The notes beneath the pieces were generated by a model, which ran no database searches, was not told the DNA's origin, and worked only from the letters and a program-made list of their open reading frames with translations. Made by a program: the position numbers and the translations under genes. Positions 1 to 14,000 of a stretch of 64,000 nucleotides of DNA are shown here, one piece after another; position 1 is the stretch's first letter, and every line of letters starts with the position of its first letter. The stretch covers positions 8,022,001 through 8,086,000 of the forward strand of contig CM050668.1 of assembly GCA_027574665.1 (NCBI GenBank), given 5' to 3'. The stretch comes from Rhynochetos jubatus. Taxonomy: Eukaryota > Chordata > Aves > Eurypygiformes > Rhynochetidae.

Positions 1-3000
1 GGTGCTCTGCCTCTGAATGCAAAAATAAAACCAGTTCAGTGGCACACCACCAGCTCCCACATCACACCACCCTACGGGCTTAGGCAAGGGCTCGCTTGGC
101 TTTTGTTATCCCAGCACAGAGCCTCTCTCACAAACACTCTCAGTAATTCTGCCTTTTTCGGGCTTGTCCTCTTTGAAATAAATGAGCTGATTCCAGTAAG
201 GGCAAAAGACATCTACAAATAATCAGATTTTTGGTAGCAAGCTCCTCCCTTGTGCTGTTTCACCCTCCCACCGCCCCAAACCCAACAACGCCACTGATGC
301 TCTCCTGACTTGTGCTAGCTTTATAAATAAGCCAAACCCTGAGCTACCTAGATGGGAAGGCATCGTGCTGAGCACATCGCTGGGCCTCACACACGGGACC
401 AAAAACAACCCTGGAGAAAGAAAAAATACAAATGCAGCTGCTTGGAGAGCACTAAGTCAATTCAGAGGGGCTTTCTGGCTTTAGAAGTGGTCACGGCACA
501 CAGCAGACCCCACTCCTGATAGCGGCTCCGAGGGCAGCGCCTGCAGCCCAGCGCAGAGGGACAACCTGGCAGGGCTGGTTGTGAATATGAGCAAAACACC
601 CAAGAAAACAGGACAAAGAGGCAGCAGAAGGGACAAAAATTAATTAGCTGGCATGACAGTGCTAGGTTTGGGCTAATGCAGCTGGGGGGAGAAGGAATAG
701 CTTACAAAAACTTACCAGATCTACTAGGGTGTACTATTAGATGGGGAGTACTGCCTTGTTCTGTTTCAGGGGCTTCTGACACCTAGCTGTTACAGCCTTC
801 AATAATTAAGTTGAGGGGAAAAAAGTAATTTGCTGGAAAAGCAGAGTTGTTAGAGCTGTGATGATACGAATGCATGAGATCCTGCTCCGCAGTGCTCTGC
901 GAGGGGTCCATGCTACCCGCAAAGAATACAGCCATTTGTCATTCAGCACTGAAAATATTATTGAAACAAGTGTCAAAACAAGCCAAAGCCATAAGCTTAC
1001 TTGCCTTTGTCATGGTTTTCTCCTCAATACAAGCCATTAAGGGATTTTACAATAACCGATCACTTGCAGCACTGGGAAACTGCAAAACCAAGTTTACCCA
1101 CCATTCTCAGGAGAAATGCTCCTAATTCATCTCAGAGCTACCTTGCCCTGACGAGCCTCCAGCCCCAGGTGCTCAGGATAAAGGCATTTGACAGGGGCCC
1201 GGGCCCAGCGTTGTTTCTGCCACTCAGTGCCCTTCTCGGGATCAAAGCTCTGAAGGCAACCACGGCACAACCACAAACCCCCTTGTTAATGACCCCTTCT
1301 GCAGGGCCGTACACACACACCGGTGGCCTGTTCGTGCATGTATGCAAACGGGGCGAGGGGACACGTCCTCAGGAATCAACAGCTGAACACACGGCTGGGC
1401 ACTGTTTATCCAACAGCCGACAGCAGTTGCTGCCGCAGCAGTTGTGTTTGAGTCGGCAGCAAACAGCCCGTCCGCACGCAGCGCAGCCACAATGGGAGCG
1501 CGCCTGGGGGTCTTCCTGCCGGGGGGGCTCGCCGGGGGAAAAGAAAAGGATGTTTAATTTAAAAGGAAGGGAGCAGCGTATGGACTGTGTGAACTTGTAA
1601 AAATCAGGTTTCACTCTAACGTACTCACAAGGTTGACCAAAGAACACCAGCTGAACGCTGCAAGGATGGAACAGCGCAGCACTTCTCCATCAGGAACTTC
1701 CTGTGTCCAGCTCACCATTAGTCCCAGCCAGTGGGGAGGTGGAAGAGGTGCTAAACAAGGGCTCCATATGCACCTTCTGTGCTCAAGGACACTGCTGTGG
1801 CATACTTGGGACACTGCACACAGCCAGGCTGGAGGGAGAGCAGCAAAGGGACTCCTGGATTTCACCCCTGCTCTGCCGTAGGTGTGTGCTCACATCTGAG
1901 CCCAAACCACTTACCCTACACCAGACCAGTCTCCAGGTGGTGACACAGCAAGCAACTCTTTCCCTTGCCCCGCTTGCTCTCCGTACATTCCCATTCCCAC
2001 CCAGTCTCTCCGCACATGCCTTTGCAACAGCCTGATGTCTCAGTCCCCTCTCCTGTGAGAGCAGCACAGTTATCCCTCGTAACCTCGAGGCAAAACGCAC
2101 TGAGGTTCAGTTTGATGGTGTTTCAGAGCTCCTTGGTTTACTTTTACGGAGCTTCTGGGGAAGCACATGCAACAGGACTATAAGGAATCCCAACTAACCA
2201 GCTGCACGTCCAAGCGCGAGCCTCCACAAACATCCTGCTGCGGGGTTAAAAGAGCCAACTTCACTGTAAAGATTGTTCCACTGTATTTAAGATGGAATTA
2301 AAACATATTTAACTCACATAAGTGATATGTAATATATTGAAGAATAAAATAAAAAGCCTCAGATCTGCAAAATACGACCCACTCATCAAACAGACACTGA
2401 AAGACTTCACTGTGAAATCTCCAGTGATTAGCTATGGGCACTCAGCCAAGGAGGCCTGCAAGCTCTGTTTCACTGACATGTATTTTTAAACTAGCTCCAG
2501 CAAAGAGGAGGCCATTTGGGGCACAGAATACCGGCTTTGGGGGCTGGGATCAATCCCCACCACAGATTATCTTCCAAAGCATCTCTCTATATCTCAGTTC
2601 TCCATCTCCACGACTCAGATAATACATCTTGCTCCTAATGCCTGCTTAGCTTTTATGTCTAAATCTGCAGGGCATGGACCACTTCTTCCTACATTTATGT
2701 AGTATGCAATGCAGCTCTGTCCCTGTTTGGTGATGAGCTGTGTACATCTGTAATATACACCACGGAGACAATAAAAACCAGGGTTGAAAGATACTTAGGC
2801 ATAACAGTCAGTCTGTGGCAGGGCCAGTTAGCCCTAGATCATTCCCAATTCTATTTAATGCATTATTTGAAACCACCCAGCGATAGAGAGAGCTGGTTGC
2901 CTCTTTAATAGCCTATTGATTAAATGTATTGCCACAGCCCATGACACAAACTACTAGAAGCATCTCTCAGACTGCATTAACATCCCCGCCAACTCCAGGT

Positions 3001-3214
3001 ATGCTGAAATCTGCTTGGGCTGGGTCAGGAGAGCTGACGTTTCATCAAGCCAGTGGTCCCTGCTGACTTGTGCTGAGCAAAACATCTATTAACTTCCCTC
3101 AGTTTGCAAATTGTCCAGAATACTACAGAGACAAGAGGTTACACTGGTAACAAACACAAAATTAAGCTGACAGTTTTAAAAGATTAGTAAAGTGTTGCTT
3201 TCCATTCAAATTAA
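1..3214. other. Intronic DNA without recognised features
   Basis: I see no exon, RNA gene or repeat family I can name. The stretch 1140-1530 is richer in G+C, has a short CA run near 1311-1320, and supports a 199-codon frame on the plus strand (1001-1600) with no family resemblance. The part from 2270 to 2360 is A+T rich. Confidence 0.6.
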
Positions 3215-3230
3215 GGGGGGGGGGGGGGGG
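3215..3230 (+). repeat. G16 homopolymer
   Basis: An uninterrupted run of 16 G on the plus strand (C16 in the CASTOR2 pre-mRNA). The length may be unstable between individuals and prone to sequencing error. Confidence 0.95.
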
Positions 3231-6058
3231 AAGGTCACTTAAAAATGAACTTCCTCCACAGAGTGTTTACCCTCTCCTGAGATGCAGCAAGAGGTATTTG
3301 CATTACTGCAACTCCTCATCAACAGAAAAAGTGTTTAAAAAAGAGACAGAAAAACATAAGCGTTTGGAAAATAATGCCAGTTAAAAGGTTTTCAGATTGG
3401 TCTGCGTGAAAGAAAACGGGTAAACACCCCTCATCCAAACTCTGCCAGAGCAATAACCATTTAAAGGGTGCAAAAGGCCTGCAAGAGCACAGGGGCCCTG
3501 GGCAAGAAGGATGCCCAGCGCCAGCCCCACCGTAGTGTCGGAACGCAGCTGCAGCACTGCCAACCACTGCGCGTGTGGAAGCGGTCAGCAAGCTCATCTT
3601 CTGGGCGGTCAGAGCCACCGCTGCCCTCTGAAAGCCATGGTGGGAGTGCACACTCACAGGGACTTGTGTGGCTTCTGGAGATCCTCCAGCAAAGCAAGGT
3701 ACAGACCCAAAGGGTGGCCGTGGGCAGATACCGGAGCAGGCAGCACCGTTGCGGCTCAGCTCCTCCCGGCTAACTGCAGGACACGACACCGGGGAAGGGA
3801 ACCCCTGCGTAGGAAGGTGAGGTGCTAATTAAAAAAAAGGACAGAGCAAGCAGAAAAGCAGACACCAGTATCTTCAGTGTGCCTCACCAGTTAGGAGTGA
3901 TTGGATTTAACATGCAATTTTGTTTTAAATGCTTGTACCATGTCAGGTTTTAATCTAAGTTTTCACTGATCACCTTACTTGCACAAAGATCAGAGACAGC
4001 AGTGCTCAGAAGGGCCCTGCATTTGTTTCCGAAAGATGTTTCTTGCCCCTGTGAGTCTACATTTCAACCTAATACAGAGAGACAACGGACATAAGCAGAA
4101 ATGCATTCTGGCTGCTTTCACAGCATGAGAAACGTTAGGAGAGTAAAGAAGATAAGTATAGACAAGAATAGTTCAAATTCATTTCTGCAGACATAATCCG
4201 AGAAGTGCGAAGTGCAACTTCTCTGTGCATTGCAGGGAATCAAAAATCAAAAGAAAGTCCCATGACAGGGCTTAGCAGAAGCTCAGCACAAGCTCTTGAG
4301 CAAAGAAATAAAACAGGCATCTCCATATAAACACAAGTTCTGAAAGAACTGACTGAGAGGGATGATGGATGTCCAGAGAAGGAGGCTTACACCACTCCAC
4401 AGCCTCACCCTCCTCCTGAGCGGGTCTGTGGGGAGATGGGCACACAGCCCTTCCAGAAACCCCTCTTCGGCTTAGTCCTTGCCTTCAGGCTATCCTCTGC
4501 AGAGCTACTAAGTGCTACCCTGACACGGCTAAACTCGAATTTGTAAGAATTAGAATTGGACCCACCAATCCTGGGTCCTAAAAAATATAAGTAAGAGGAC
4601 AGCTAACTTTTTCAGCTCTACTGTGCCCTGTTGTTGTGAAATGCCATGGGACAGCACGGTATGAAAGAAAGCATAGAAGCAAAGCGTCCTGCAGAACAAA
4701 GCCGTTGTGTCTGTGTTGGACTCGCATGACCTCTTCCTTAGGGTAAACAAATTCAGACTTCTTCTGAACCAGACACAGTTGGAGATGACTATCCACTCCC
4801 AGGACTCCCAACCGACCCTGAAGATGAAAGAGAGCAAGAAACCCCTAAATGCTGGGTTGCTGCAGCACTCTCTCCCCCATGTAGGGCAGGGATGGCCCTT
4901 CCAACAGGTAAAAGCAATCACTTGACCTGCTGGATTAGAGTTAATCATCAATTAGCTACTTACTTATCACTTATTAACTTTTTATAACTTCCCTATACAC
5001 ATACTCTTAATGAAAAGGGTGATCCTTCTCAATATAGCTGGATGTTACCTGCAGTCATCCTCCATAAGGACAATTTACTCCAGATCACATGACAGCCTGG
5101 AATTTGGGGGCTAGTAACTACTCCTGGAAAGCAATACACTCATCAGTGGTCAGGGATCATGCCCCAGAGCACCCATCAGTCCCCAGTGGGACACTTACTC
5201 CTGGAACAACACTGCAAATTGCGTAAAGCTCAGATGCACGTGTCCAAGTCCCACTGTTCTCATTTAGCACCGGGAGCTGGAACAGTGGTTCCTTGCAGAC
5301 AACTTCTCACAAACCACCATCCTGGAGCCTGCTTTACACCAATCACTCCAGCATAGCTACTGAGGATTTATCTTACACATAAAAATGTTGCTTAGAGCAG
5401 TGCACTATTGAGATCTCTGAAGGCAGAAGGCTGCCAAACTGAGGTTGTCACAGACAGGGATACAACCCTATTTACCATGAAACTAGTATTTCTTTTCCTG
5501 CCATTTGCTTTATTTATTCTCCAGCTTCCAGCAGCTGGAAGGACGCTGCCACAGCCACATTCACCACCCCAGCCAGATGCCACCCCAGCATGGGAGCTTT
5601 GGGCACTCAGGTAATGGATCTCAAAGCAGTAGGCTTTAATGATGCAACTGGATGCCTGCACCACGAAGCGGACACAAGAGGAGGTAAATTATCACAGGCA
5701 AACTGAGTTTTGGCATCAGCCTTTCTAATAACCCCAGGCACTGCTAGTAATAGTTAAAACAAAATGCTCTGAAAACCAGTACAACCACCAGCTTCGGCAC
5801 TGAAAAGTTGCAATAGCATCAGAGCTTTGTGTTCTGCGCGCACTCCTGTGCTAGAGCCAGCCCCTTTAGACCTGCTGCAGTGTACACTGCAGCTGTAACT
5901 AGCCCTTCCCACTGCCCAGAGCTGCTGTGGAATGAAAGACACGCTTTGCTGGTGAGTGGGACAGGTACCTGCTCCATGGGTGTCCTCACGGGCAGCGGGA
6001 CAGAGTGCTCCAGGCGGCTGATTTTTTGCTCATTGCAAATCCAACACCAACCAGCCCG
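3231..6058. other. Intronic DNA without recognised features
   Basis: Mixed-composition sequence. The short open frames here (for example 3319-3789 minus, 4550-4951 minus, 5392-5664 minus) show no domain, signal or family resemblance. No repeat family recognised. Confidence 0.6.
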
Positions 6059-6357
6059 TTCCTCTTTCTTCTCTCCTCTTCTCCCACCTCCCCACCCCAG
6101 TACCCTCACCAACAGCACTCGATCCTCATCTCCTACCATCCTCCTTGTTCCTATATCCAGCTTTACTCTCTTCCGTCTCCTCTTGTTCTCCCCACTGGCC
6201 CTGTGCCCTATCCCTCCACACCACCTTCCCCTGACAACAGGTCCATCCCCCCACCTCACTAGGCTGTCTTCATCTCCATCACTGCTGCTCTCAGCCACAT
6301 TTCTCCTCCCCAGTCCCAGGCTCACTATTTATACCTTTATTCTGTTTCTTCCTCTGA
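6059..6357 (+). repeat. Pyrimidine-rich tract (C/T low complexity)
   Basis: About 300 bp is strongly C+T rich on the plus strand. It begins with an uninterrupted pyrimidine run of 27 nt (6059-6085) and continues with CTCC/TTCC-like words to about 6357. On the minus (gene-sense) strand it is a G/A-rich tract. The bias depletes stop codons, giving long overlapping open frames on both strands (5829-6563 plus, 5819-6325 minus) that I do not regard as genes. Confidence 0.8.
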
Positions 6358-9300
6358 ACTATGTTGGTAAGAGCAGAACCAGAGACCTCCCTTGCTCCTG
6401 CACACCCCCGAGGGTCCCTGGTCCCCACCCCAGCATGGCAGCAGCAGTTACAAGGCCGGCTTTCCTCATGCCTTGCCCACAGCCTGGGGGTGCAGCGTGC
6501 TCTGGCAGCACAAGCCACGCTACGGACTGCGAAAACCCACATCAGACTCGATGTCACTTCTGACACTGCGGCTGAAAACCCTCCAGGCTGCAACACAACT
6601 ACACCTGGGCTGAATGGCTTTAATAAGCCAGGCAGAGTTACCTTCTCACGCAGAGACACATCCCCTGCCAAAGCACGAGAGGGCTAGCGCCTTTCAAAGA
6701 AAAGGTGGTCAAAATTTTGCAGTATTTCCTTCCAAGCTTCTCCCAAGAATAGCTTAAATAAATTAGGAAAAAATATATTAAAACTCAGGTCCCCTTGCAC
6801 AGAGAATCTCACCCCAGGCTACCAAATCCAGCAGAGAATCAGGCAAAGGTTCCGTTTTACTGGAAAACACGGGGCAAAGTTAACAGAAAGCTGTACTATC
6901 AGCCCCACCTATAACAAGTTTTAAACTTTTGCTGACACAGTTCATTATCTTACAAAACAAATTGCTCCAAGTGAACTGTGACATTAGTGTGTGTGATCCT
7001 CCAGTTGCTCAGGCTATTAATGTTTAAGATGTAATTAGAAGTAAGAGTAGAAAATAGCCTTTGCAGAGTATTTTTCAGACCATTAGTTGAAAGAATTTTC
7101 CACACAATTTCTCTCTGGCACTTCTGAGTACAAGGGCCTTCTCTTTATCAAGTGCTCCCCACCCGGCTAAGCGCTCCGCGTTTTCGGTAGTCAGGCCAGC
7201 CACCCACCCCCCGTGCATCAGTGACTCCAGCTCTTATTCCACTACTTCACCAAACCGGAGAAGATCAGGTCAAATTAGACTTATATTGACACGGAGATGC
7301 CTTGTTGCACTCGCCTCAATGGAAAAACGCCAAATCAATCTTACCCTCTAATCCACAAGTTGCTCTTGGTAGCCAAATTGTTAAAGAATTGCAGAAGGAA
7401 GCTGGGAGAAAAGCAACAGTAGGTTACAGCACACCTACGCGCTGTAGAAATTATACGTATTGTCACTATCCAGTGAAAGAGACCCTGTCCCTTACTAACA
7501 TACAGTTCACTGCGCCAGCACTTTTCTATATGGGAAATTGTTCAAGCCTCTTTGGCTTCTGCACACCTTGGAAATAAGGTGTCTTCCAGCGTTTCTTTAA
7601 AATCTTTCTTGCCACCTAGAACCTTGTAGCTGCAACGGCTGCTTGGAAAAAAAGTACTTGCCAAGCACACAGCCTGTCAGATTTTTGCTTCCTGGACCAC
7701 GTTACTATTATTATTTATGCCGTAGCAAAGGCTAGGAGACCTGGTCATGGACCAGAGCCCAGCTGCCTCAAACTCACAGAAGGGGGAAAAAAAATAATCC
7801 AGGCAATATCTAATTATTTTCTTTTTCCCAATTTTCCACCAAGTCCTTTTTAAGCATCAACTTTCCATTTCGAACAAGACAGCAGGCTGCGCCCTACGTC
7901 AGCAGCCCAACTAATCAAAACCGACAACAAAAGTGTCCCCACCTAGAACTACCCATCAAAAACATACCAAACCCAACCACAGGAATCTCTATAGAATAGG
8001 CTCCTTTTTTCAAACAGAGAGAATGAAACTTTTCAACTGGAGAGAACTTTTAAAGCAGCTGGGAATCGGTGACAAACGCAATCTGAAATCAGGCAGTGCC
8101 CATTGGAGCTGCCCTGCAGCAAGTGCTCCAGCACACGCCTCGTCTGCTGTACTAGAGAGCTCAAAATCCAGTGTTTTGCACTGCCAACAGACCAACAACT
8201 CCCCCTGTCACATAACCCAAGTCAGATCCATCCACATAACGGGGCGTTTATGCGAGTGAAACCTCTGCTGATGGACGGCCTCCTCCAGCCCACTGTGAAG
8301 AGCCAGGCTCCCTCCAACTGCCTTGCCTTCCCCCCTCTTCCTCTGTGGGCTGGTACACTCAGGGTCCTGCTGTTGTGGATATCTAAGCCACGTCCAGCAC
8401 GTGAGTGGCTCTAGGACGCAGCTTAATAAGCTTGAAATTAAGCAGGTGCATATGCCTTAAAGGCACAGCCAGTGCTCCACGAAGAGCATTGCGATTAAAC
8501 CTCCTGTTCCGAGAGTGTTCTGGCTTGGGGCTGGCGGAGTGTACCCTGCAGGTCCTTTGAACTTCATGTTTATGAGACACAGGTTGTACTTTTGAAAGCA
8601 AACTGGTTTCAGTTCGTGGTTTCCTTTCATCCAACTGGGAGGCAATCTGAGAAGCTGGCATGGATTGTCCTTGATTCCTGGACACAAACACATTTCCTTG
8701 TAAAGGTACATACAAGCCACTAAAGCCAGGCACATTGTGGCATGTAGGAGCATTCATCTAGGCCAAGAATTTGTTTATACAAATTCTAAAAATGAATTTG
8801 TCTGGGGGGAAAATGATCTCTTCTCTGTTTAGAGCACGAAGAGACATGGTAAACATCCATCAGAGCAGGCACTCCTGTCTGCTGCAAACAGCAGAGAGCT
8901 TGTTCAAGAGCCACTTTTATTTTTGTTCACTGGTTGAAAAGCCAAAACAGACATCCACCAGAGGCTCATCCACACGCTGACCCACATAAATCCTCATCCC
9001 ACATCTCCAAAGGCTCAATTCTCACTTTTTTTTTTAAAGAAGAAAAAAACCAACCCAAACCTAATTCATCAAACCTAAACCCTGGTATCACTGGGGGTCT
9101 CAGCTGCGTGACAGTAGCGCTCAGACCGGCACACGGCCTCCCATCCAGCTCCTGACAGCACCCTCCTCTGCTGGACTGCTCTCAGTTATGGATGTTCATG
9201 TCTGCGTGTGAGTTGGTTATTTAATTCACCCACTAAAGAAAACCTTGGTTTGGTCCCAGACCGCTGCGTCCTGGCAGATGCTCTCACTAGATATATTAAA

Positions 9301-10759
9301 GCTTAAAAATCCAATATACTTTTCAGTTCTGAGCTTGAGTTTAAGGACAAGTTTCTGAGAAAGAACAGCTAAAAATGCTCTCACATAATCCCCTTCTACA
9401 TCCCTGAATAAATATATACATACACAAATATAGGTACATACACACAGGCATATTTTATACACATATAAAAATTGGCAACTCCTAATTACACAAATTCAGC
9501 TCAAAGTGTTGCAGTAAATAAACATCTTACCCAAGCCCAGGGAAGCAGGAAAGAAAAGCAACTCTGAAATAAATACCTCGCGGACACAGTTACTTCAGCA
9601 GGACTCCGGAGATTTCCGTTTATGTAGCGCTTACAATCTGCTCAACAAGGTGCAAGATAGATAAAGAAATCGGGTTGTTGGGGACCCTCCAAGGGAGCCC
9701 GTGCTCCCGACACCTCCAGCCCTCAGGAAGTCACCCCGCGCATCTTATGAAACTCTTCCATTCCACATACCCCAAAACCGCCTCAAAATAAATGCAAACC
9801 GTGACTGTGGAGATATGGTTCATTCCAACTTCAAAAATTCCATAGACGTGGAAGTAGGGAAGTGGGAACTGAAGAGGGATCAGTACGTCCTGCAAACTAA
9901 ACATTAGACTGTTTTGGCAGAACATGGGGATGAAAATCCCAGAAAGAGCAAACCCAAAAGAAAATGAACACAAAACTGGGGACATGTTCACCACTTCTCT
10001 GCCTAGATGGTATGCAGGAATCTTGGAGAGGGATTATGAAAGAAAAAGGAGAAGAACTTGAGGTTTTTATGCTACTCTGAAGGAAGTTAACCACTGTAAA
10101 TCATGTTTTACACCTAAAACTAGGTTCCTAGAGTCAGGATTAAAGAATTTGGGGATTCAAACTGAGGGTTTACTTAAATTGCTCCCCCCCACACAAGGGA
10201 AAGAGAGGGAGGGGGAAAAGACAGAGTGAGGTATGAGCCCAAATACATTGTGATTCTTTCCATTCATCTTCTGGGGATGAAGTGTTCATGTTACAGAATT
10301 TTATTCTTTATCAAGAGAAAATCAACTGGATTTTTTTCTGTTAAAAAAAAGTGCTACACCCATAATATAGTTCTCAGAGGTGGAATTTTAAGGGAAGATA
10401 CATTGTGAAACATCTTATCAAGAGACAGAATTTGTCTTACAAACTTTCTTACTACTTCCCTAGTACCACGGGATGAAAGTGAAGATCCTCTGATGGGCTT
10501 TTAAGCAAATTAGCAATAAACAGTCAGTTCTCAATGGAAGGAATTTTGTGGAGTGAACCCCTAGCAGGATGTATATCATTCAACATTTCTGTAAAGGCTC
10601 TGTTCGCTCCCGTTCCTAGGAGTCTCTGAGACACCGTGGACAGTTCTTGGAGAAACATCAAGTCAATGTTCAAAGGCCTTTAAGAACTGGTGGGAGGAGA
10701 GCTGTGAATAGGACTGTAGGCATCATTATGCTACAGTGCCAACAAACAACCCCTGAAAA
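6358..10759. other. Intronic DNA; small AT/CA-rich patch only
   Basis: No exon recognised. A low-complexity TA/CA-rich patch lies at about 9410-9472 (ATATATACATACACAAATAT and similar words). A 124-codon frame at 8383-8757 (minus) shows no family resemblance. A C8 run lies near 10183-10190. Confidence 0.6.
9410..9472. repeat. AT/CA-rich low-complexity patch
   Basis: Imperfect alternation of TA and CA dinucleotides with interruptions. It looks like a decayed microsatellite. Confidence 0.6.
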
Positions 10760-11010
10760 CTGATGAAATTATTCAGGAGCAGGTTTAGAGGATCTGAAGT
10801 ACAAATCCCTATGGCACATGGGCTGCTGCTTGAGCTGACAGAGGATGTCATGGAGACTGAAAGAATGAAGAGGCTTCAAAAGGGGTTTAGACAAATTTGT
10901 GGTGGATAGGTATATTGATAGCTATTAAATAAGGTAATGTGGGTTCCACCTGTAATTTAGGAATCCCTTGGTTGTTGACTGTTGGGGAACTGTAGTGGGG
11001 AAGGAGGAGC
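10760..11010 (+). mobile_element. Old CR1/L3-type LINE fragment, ORF2 C-terminal end
   Basis: The core at 10834-10909 reads in frame as ELTEDVMETERMKRLQKGFR then QICGG and a stop. This matches the end of reptile/bird CR1-L3-like ORF2, which typically runs LPEDV.EAES..FKRGLDKFMED. It continues with GATAGGTATATTGATAGCTA, like the 'gataggtccatcaatggctatta' words seen just past that ORF in turtle and crocodile copies. Sequence to about 11010 (GGGGAACTGTAGTGGGGAAG) may be the 3' UTR. The borders are soft and the copy is highly diverged, so it is much older than the CR1 ends at 17399, 35621 and 46098. Family call is from memory. Confidence 0.6.
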
Positions 11011-14000
11011 ACAACCGTTTTTGCTCATCTCTTATCCTTGCAGACCTTACACAGAGGACAACCCATGGGCACTGCTGACGTAGCCACAAGCCAATCTGAG
11101 CTGACATCCCCAGCGTTTTCACACAGATCAGCTTCTCGACAGAACTGGGTAAATCCAGATTAATGCAGACAATGAGTTTTCACTGTTATTATGCACTGCA
11201 ACTAATGCAGTAATCTCTCTCTCACCGTATCAGGGTATCTGAGAAGGATATCAGTCACCTAAAAGAAAATGGATATACAGAATCCATACCACAAACCTTC
11301 AGAAGAGCCCTCTGGTCAGTGGAACAGGACATGCATGCAGAGACTGCTCAGCTGAAAGGCAGTTGTAAACTCTGACTGCAGATCAGCAAACATCTAATTA
11401 CAGTTGCAAGACAATTTTGCATCGTGGTTATATAAACAGGACCTTAAAGAAAGAGCTTAAAGCGCTGCAATGATGAGGACTTGGTCTGGGAATTGTCATA
11501 ATTGTGTGCTCTGGAAAGGAATTAGAATAGGAAGTGAAACAGTGAAAAAGAACAAAAATCTATTTTCTTCTATATTCAAAACTTCAAGGGAAGTCTGAGG
11601 ATTAAAGGAGGGGAAGGACTCCTGAACAACCACTTCCTGCTGTCACAGGAGGAAATTCAGAAATCATCAATTTGTACAGTCCAGTGCATAAAGCTTCCAT
11701 AAGCACAAATCATGAGTCAGGATCTAATTAACATAACCTGACGCTAACACCCTTTCCAAATTGAATAAATGATTTGGAAGAACAGTTGACTTGTATGCTT
11801 ATTTCTACCACTGCCTGATTGTGTACTAAGTGCACGAGCCATAAAAGCAACATATGGGCACCTCCGCAGCGTAATATAACCCCTGAGAAGCTACAACCCT
11901 CAACTACAGGTACACCTCAGATGCTTTCACGTTGCCTGCCTGTCTCCAAAACGCTCTGCAGCCTCAGCTGCGCAAGTCCTGTTAGTCCTGCTGTGCCGAT
12001 AAAACATATTTCTGGAAGGTGGTTACAGCTGAAAGACAAATTTACTGATGACACAGCCCAAAAAGATGAGAAGCGTTCTAACCACAGGGGCAGAAGAGCG
12101 GGCATGCCTTTAGCATTATGCACTGAGTATCACAAGATAGACACGTCTTGCCAAGGGAAGCTGGAAATGCAACTCACTCCACTTTCTCATGTGTACGCTG
12201 CATACAAAATATTAGTGCCATGCTCAAATAAAACATTCTACCATTTTAGGCACATTGCCTAATTAGAGGCTATTGTTATCTGAGAACACTGTTTTTGCAG
12301 CTGTCAGGAAATTAAATAACCCAAGGGTAACTTGGAATTAAATGAAGCTGTACAAACACACAGCCCAGCTCTGAAATCCTGACTCTGACAAGTAGCTCCT
12401 CTGCCTTCCAAGGGACTAAACATCTAAGTAGGGCATGCGACTATCCTTTTTTATCAAGCCATAGGATAACGCGATACTGTTTTCCTAGAGTGGCTGATGA
12501 GGTAGTCCTTTGGAGACCGGGAACTTGCAAATACATATGTATGCACAGGCACTGCCGTCTCTCCACTTAAATAATCAGCACCTCCTGAGGAAAGACCTTC
12601 AGTACAAGTGTCCACTCAGAGCAATCAAGGACTGATGAAAGGAAACGCTTGCACAGAAACCCCTGCTTTCGTCTCATTTTCAGTCAATAACTTCTCCTCT
12701 TGCAATCCTTGTAACTTTAAACTTTGACAGCAATCTAAAAACTAAGCTGGTTATACTTTTACAGTGTCTCTTTAAAAATTAAACAAAAAGGAGCAGTGCA
12801 TTTCCAATGAGATGGGTGCAGTCAAGTGAAATGCACAACAACGTCCATTTAGAAAATATGTTCATGGTGGCCCTCTTTCTTAGCCTCCTACTTGTGATTT
12901 CTGCTGTGAGACACAAAAACTCAGACATACAGCAATAGTCTAAGAGCAGGGAGGTGAGCTCTTGCCAGGCCAGACGCTGATTTAGCAATAAGTGGCATTG
13001 CACAAGAAAGCCAAGTCGTAATGTAGAAGCTGTTATAAGGCGATAGCACAGTTCCCACCTGGCTATGAGCGCAGAGGGTAAGTGACTCACTGCACATTGT
13101 TGGGAGGATCACTAGAAAACTGTGGGTTTACACGGTCTGAGAACAGATACTCAAGTCTTTGGAATACAGTGGTAAATAAAGCCTGAAGACAAATAGATGG
13201 CAATTTGAGCTTGTAGTTAAGGCAAAAACTGGTCCATTCCACACAAAGTGTGTATGTGACTTGAAACGAGTCCCTCGGTCTCCTTTTTATCAGTTTCCTC
13301 ATATGTGGGAGAAAAAAGATTTATTCTTACCTCACGGGGTATCATGAGACAGGAAGTATGAATACACTCCAAAAACAAAGCATCGATATTATGTTTGGCT
13401 AAAAATGTGGAACATGGTAAGGTAGATTCCAAAAATAATCATTATGACCACTCTCACTGGAGAACCGGGTTAGGAAGGCAAATCCAGGTTAGGCTCCAGC
13501 CTGCACTCAGGAAATCAGGCTGCTCTCTTCCTTCCTTTTCATGGGATAACGCACCACTAATAACGAGCAAACCTGGAAAATCAACTCCAGATCCAAGCTC
13601 CACAAGCTGGCGTTTGCTCGTGAGAAGGAAGATGAGAGCAGAAATTGGCTTTTTTCGTTAGTGATAAGCCAAGGAACATTAGAAGTTTGGCTCAAGATGG
13701 GTATATGTGCCCTTCTGCACGGGATTGCTTCCCGAGTGCATGGACTTCGATGCCCTCTCTGTGCCATGATCAAGAACTGGGTCCTTCCCAACCTCCTGAC
13801 CATGGCTTGTTGCTCCCAGGCAGGAAAGCATTGCTCACGGCCAGCCTTTCCTCACCCACTCGCTGCTTCACCAGCAAATGGGCTCCTCATCCAAAAAACT
13901 CGAGGATTTTGCCTCTGGTAATCAGGGGACAGGAACTGCAGGAATCAGCAGATTTGCCACTTCCCGACAAAACTTTCCCTGTGTTTCAGAAACTTGGCAA

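Noticed and set aside
1001-1600. 199-codon open frame on the plus strand
   Set aside because: Lies over a G+C-richer patch; composition looks random, no family resemblance, and antisense frames are also open across it.
5829-6563. 244-codon open frame on the plus strand
   Set aside because: It crosses the pyrimidine-rich tract, where stop codons are depleted on both strands. The product is Ser/Pro/Leu low complexity with no recognisable domain, and a long frame also opens on the opposite strand.
8383-8757. 124-codon minus-strand frame
   Set aside because: Considered as a possible exon of an unknown gene, but no domain or family is recognisable; needs conservation data to revive.
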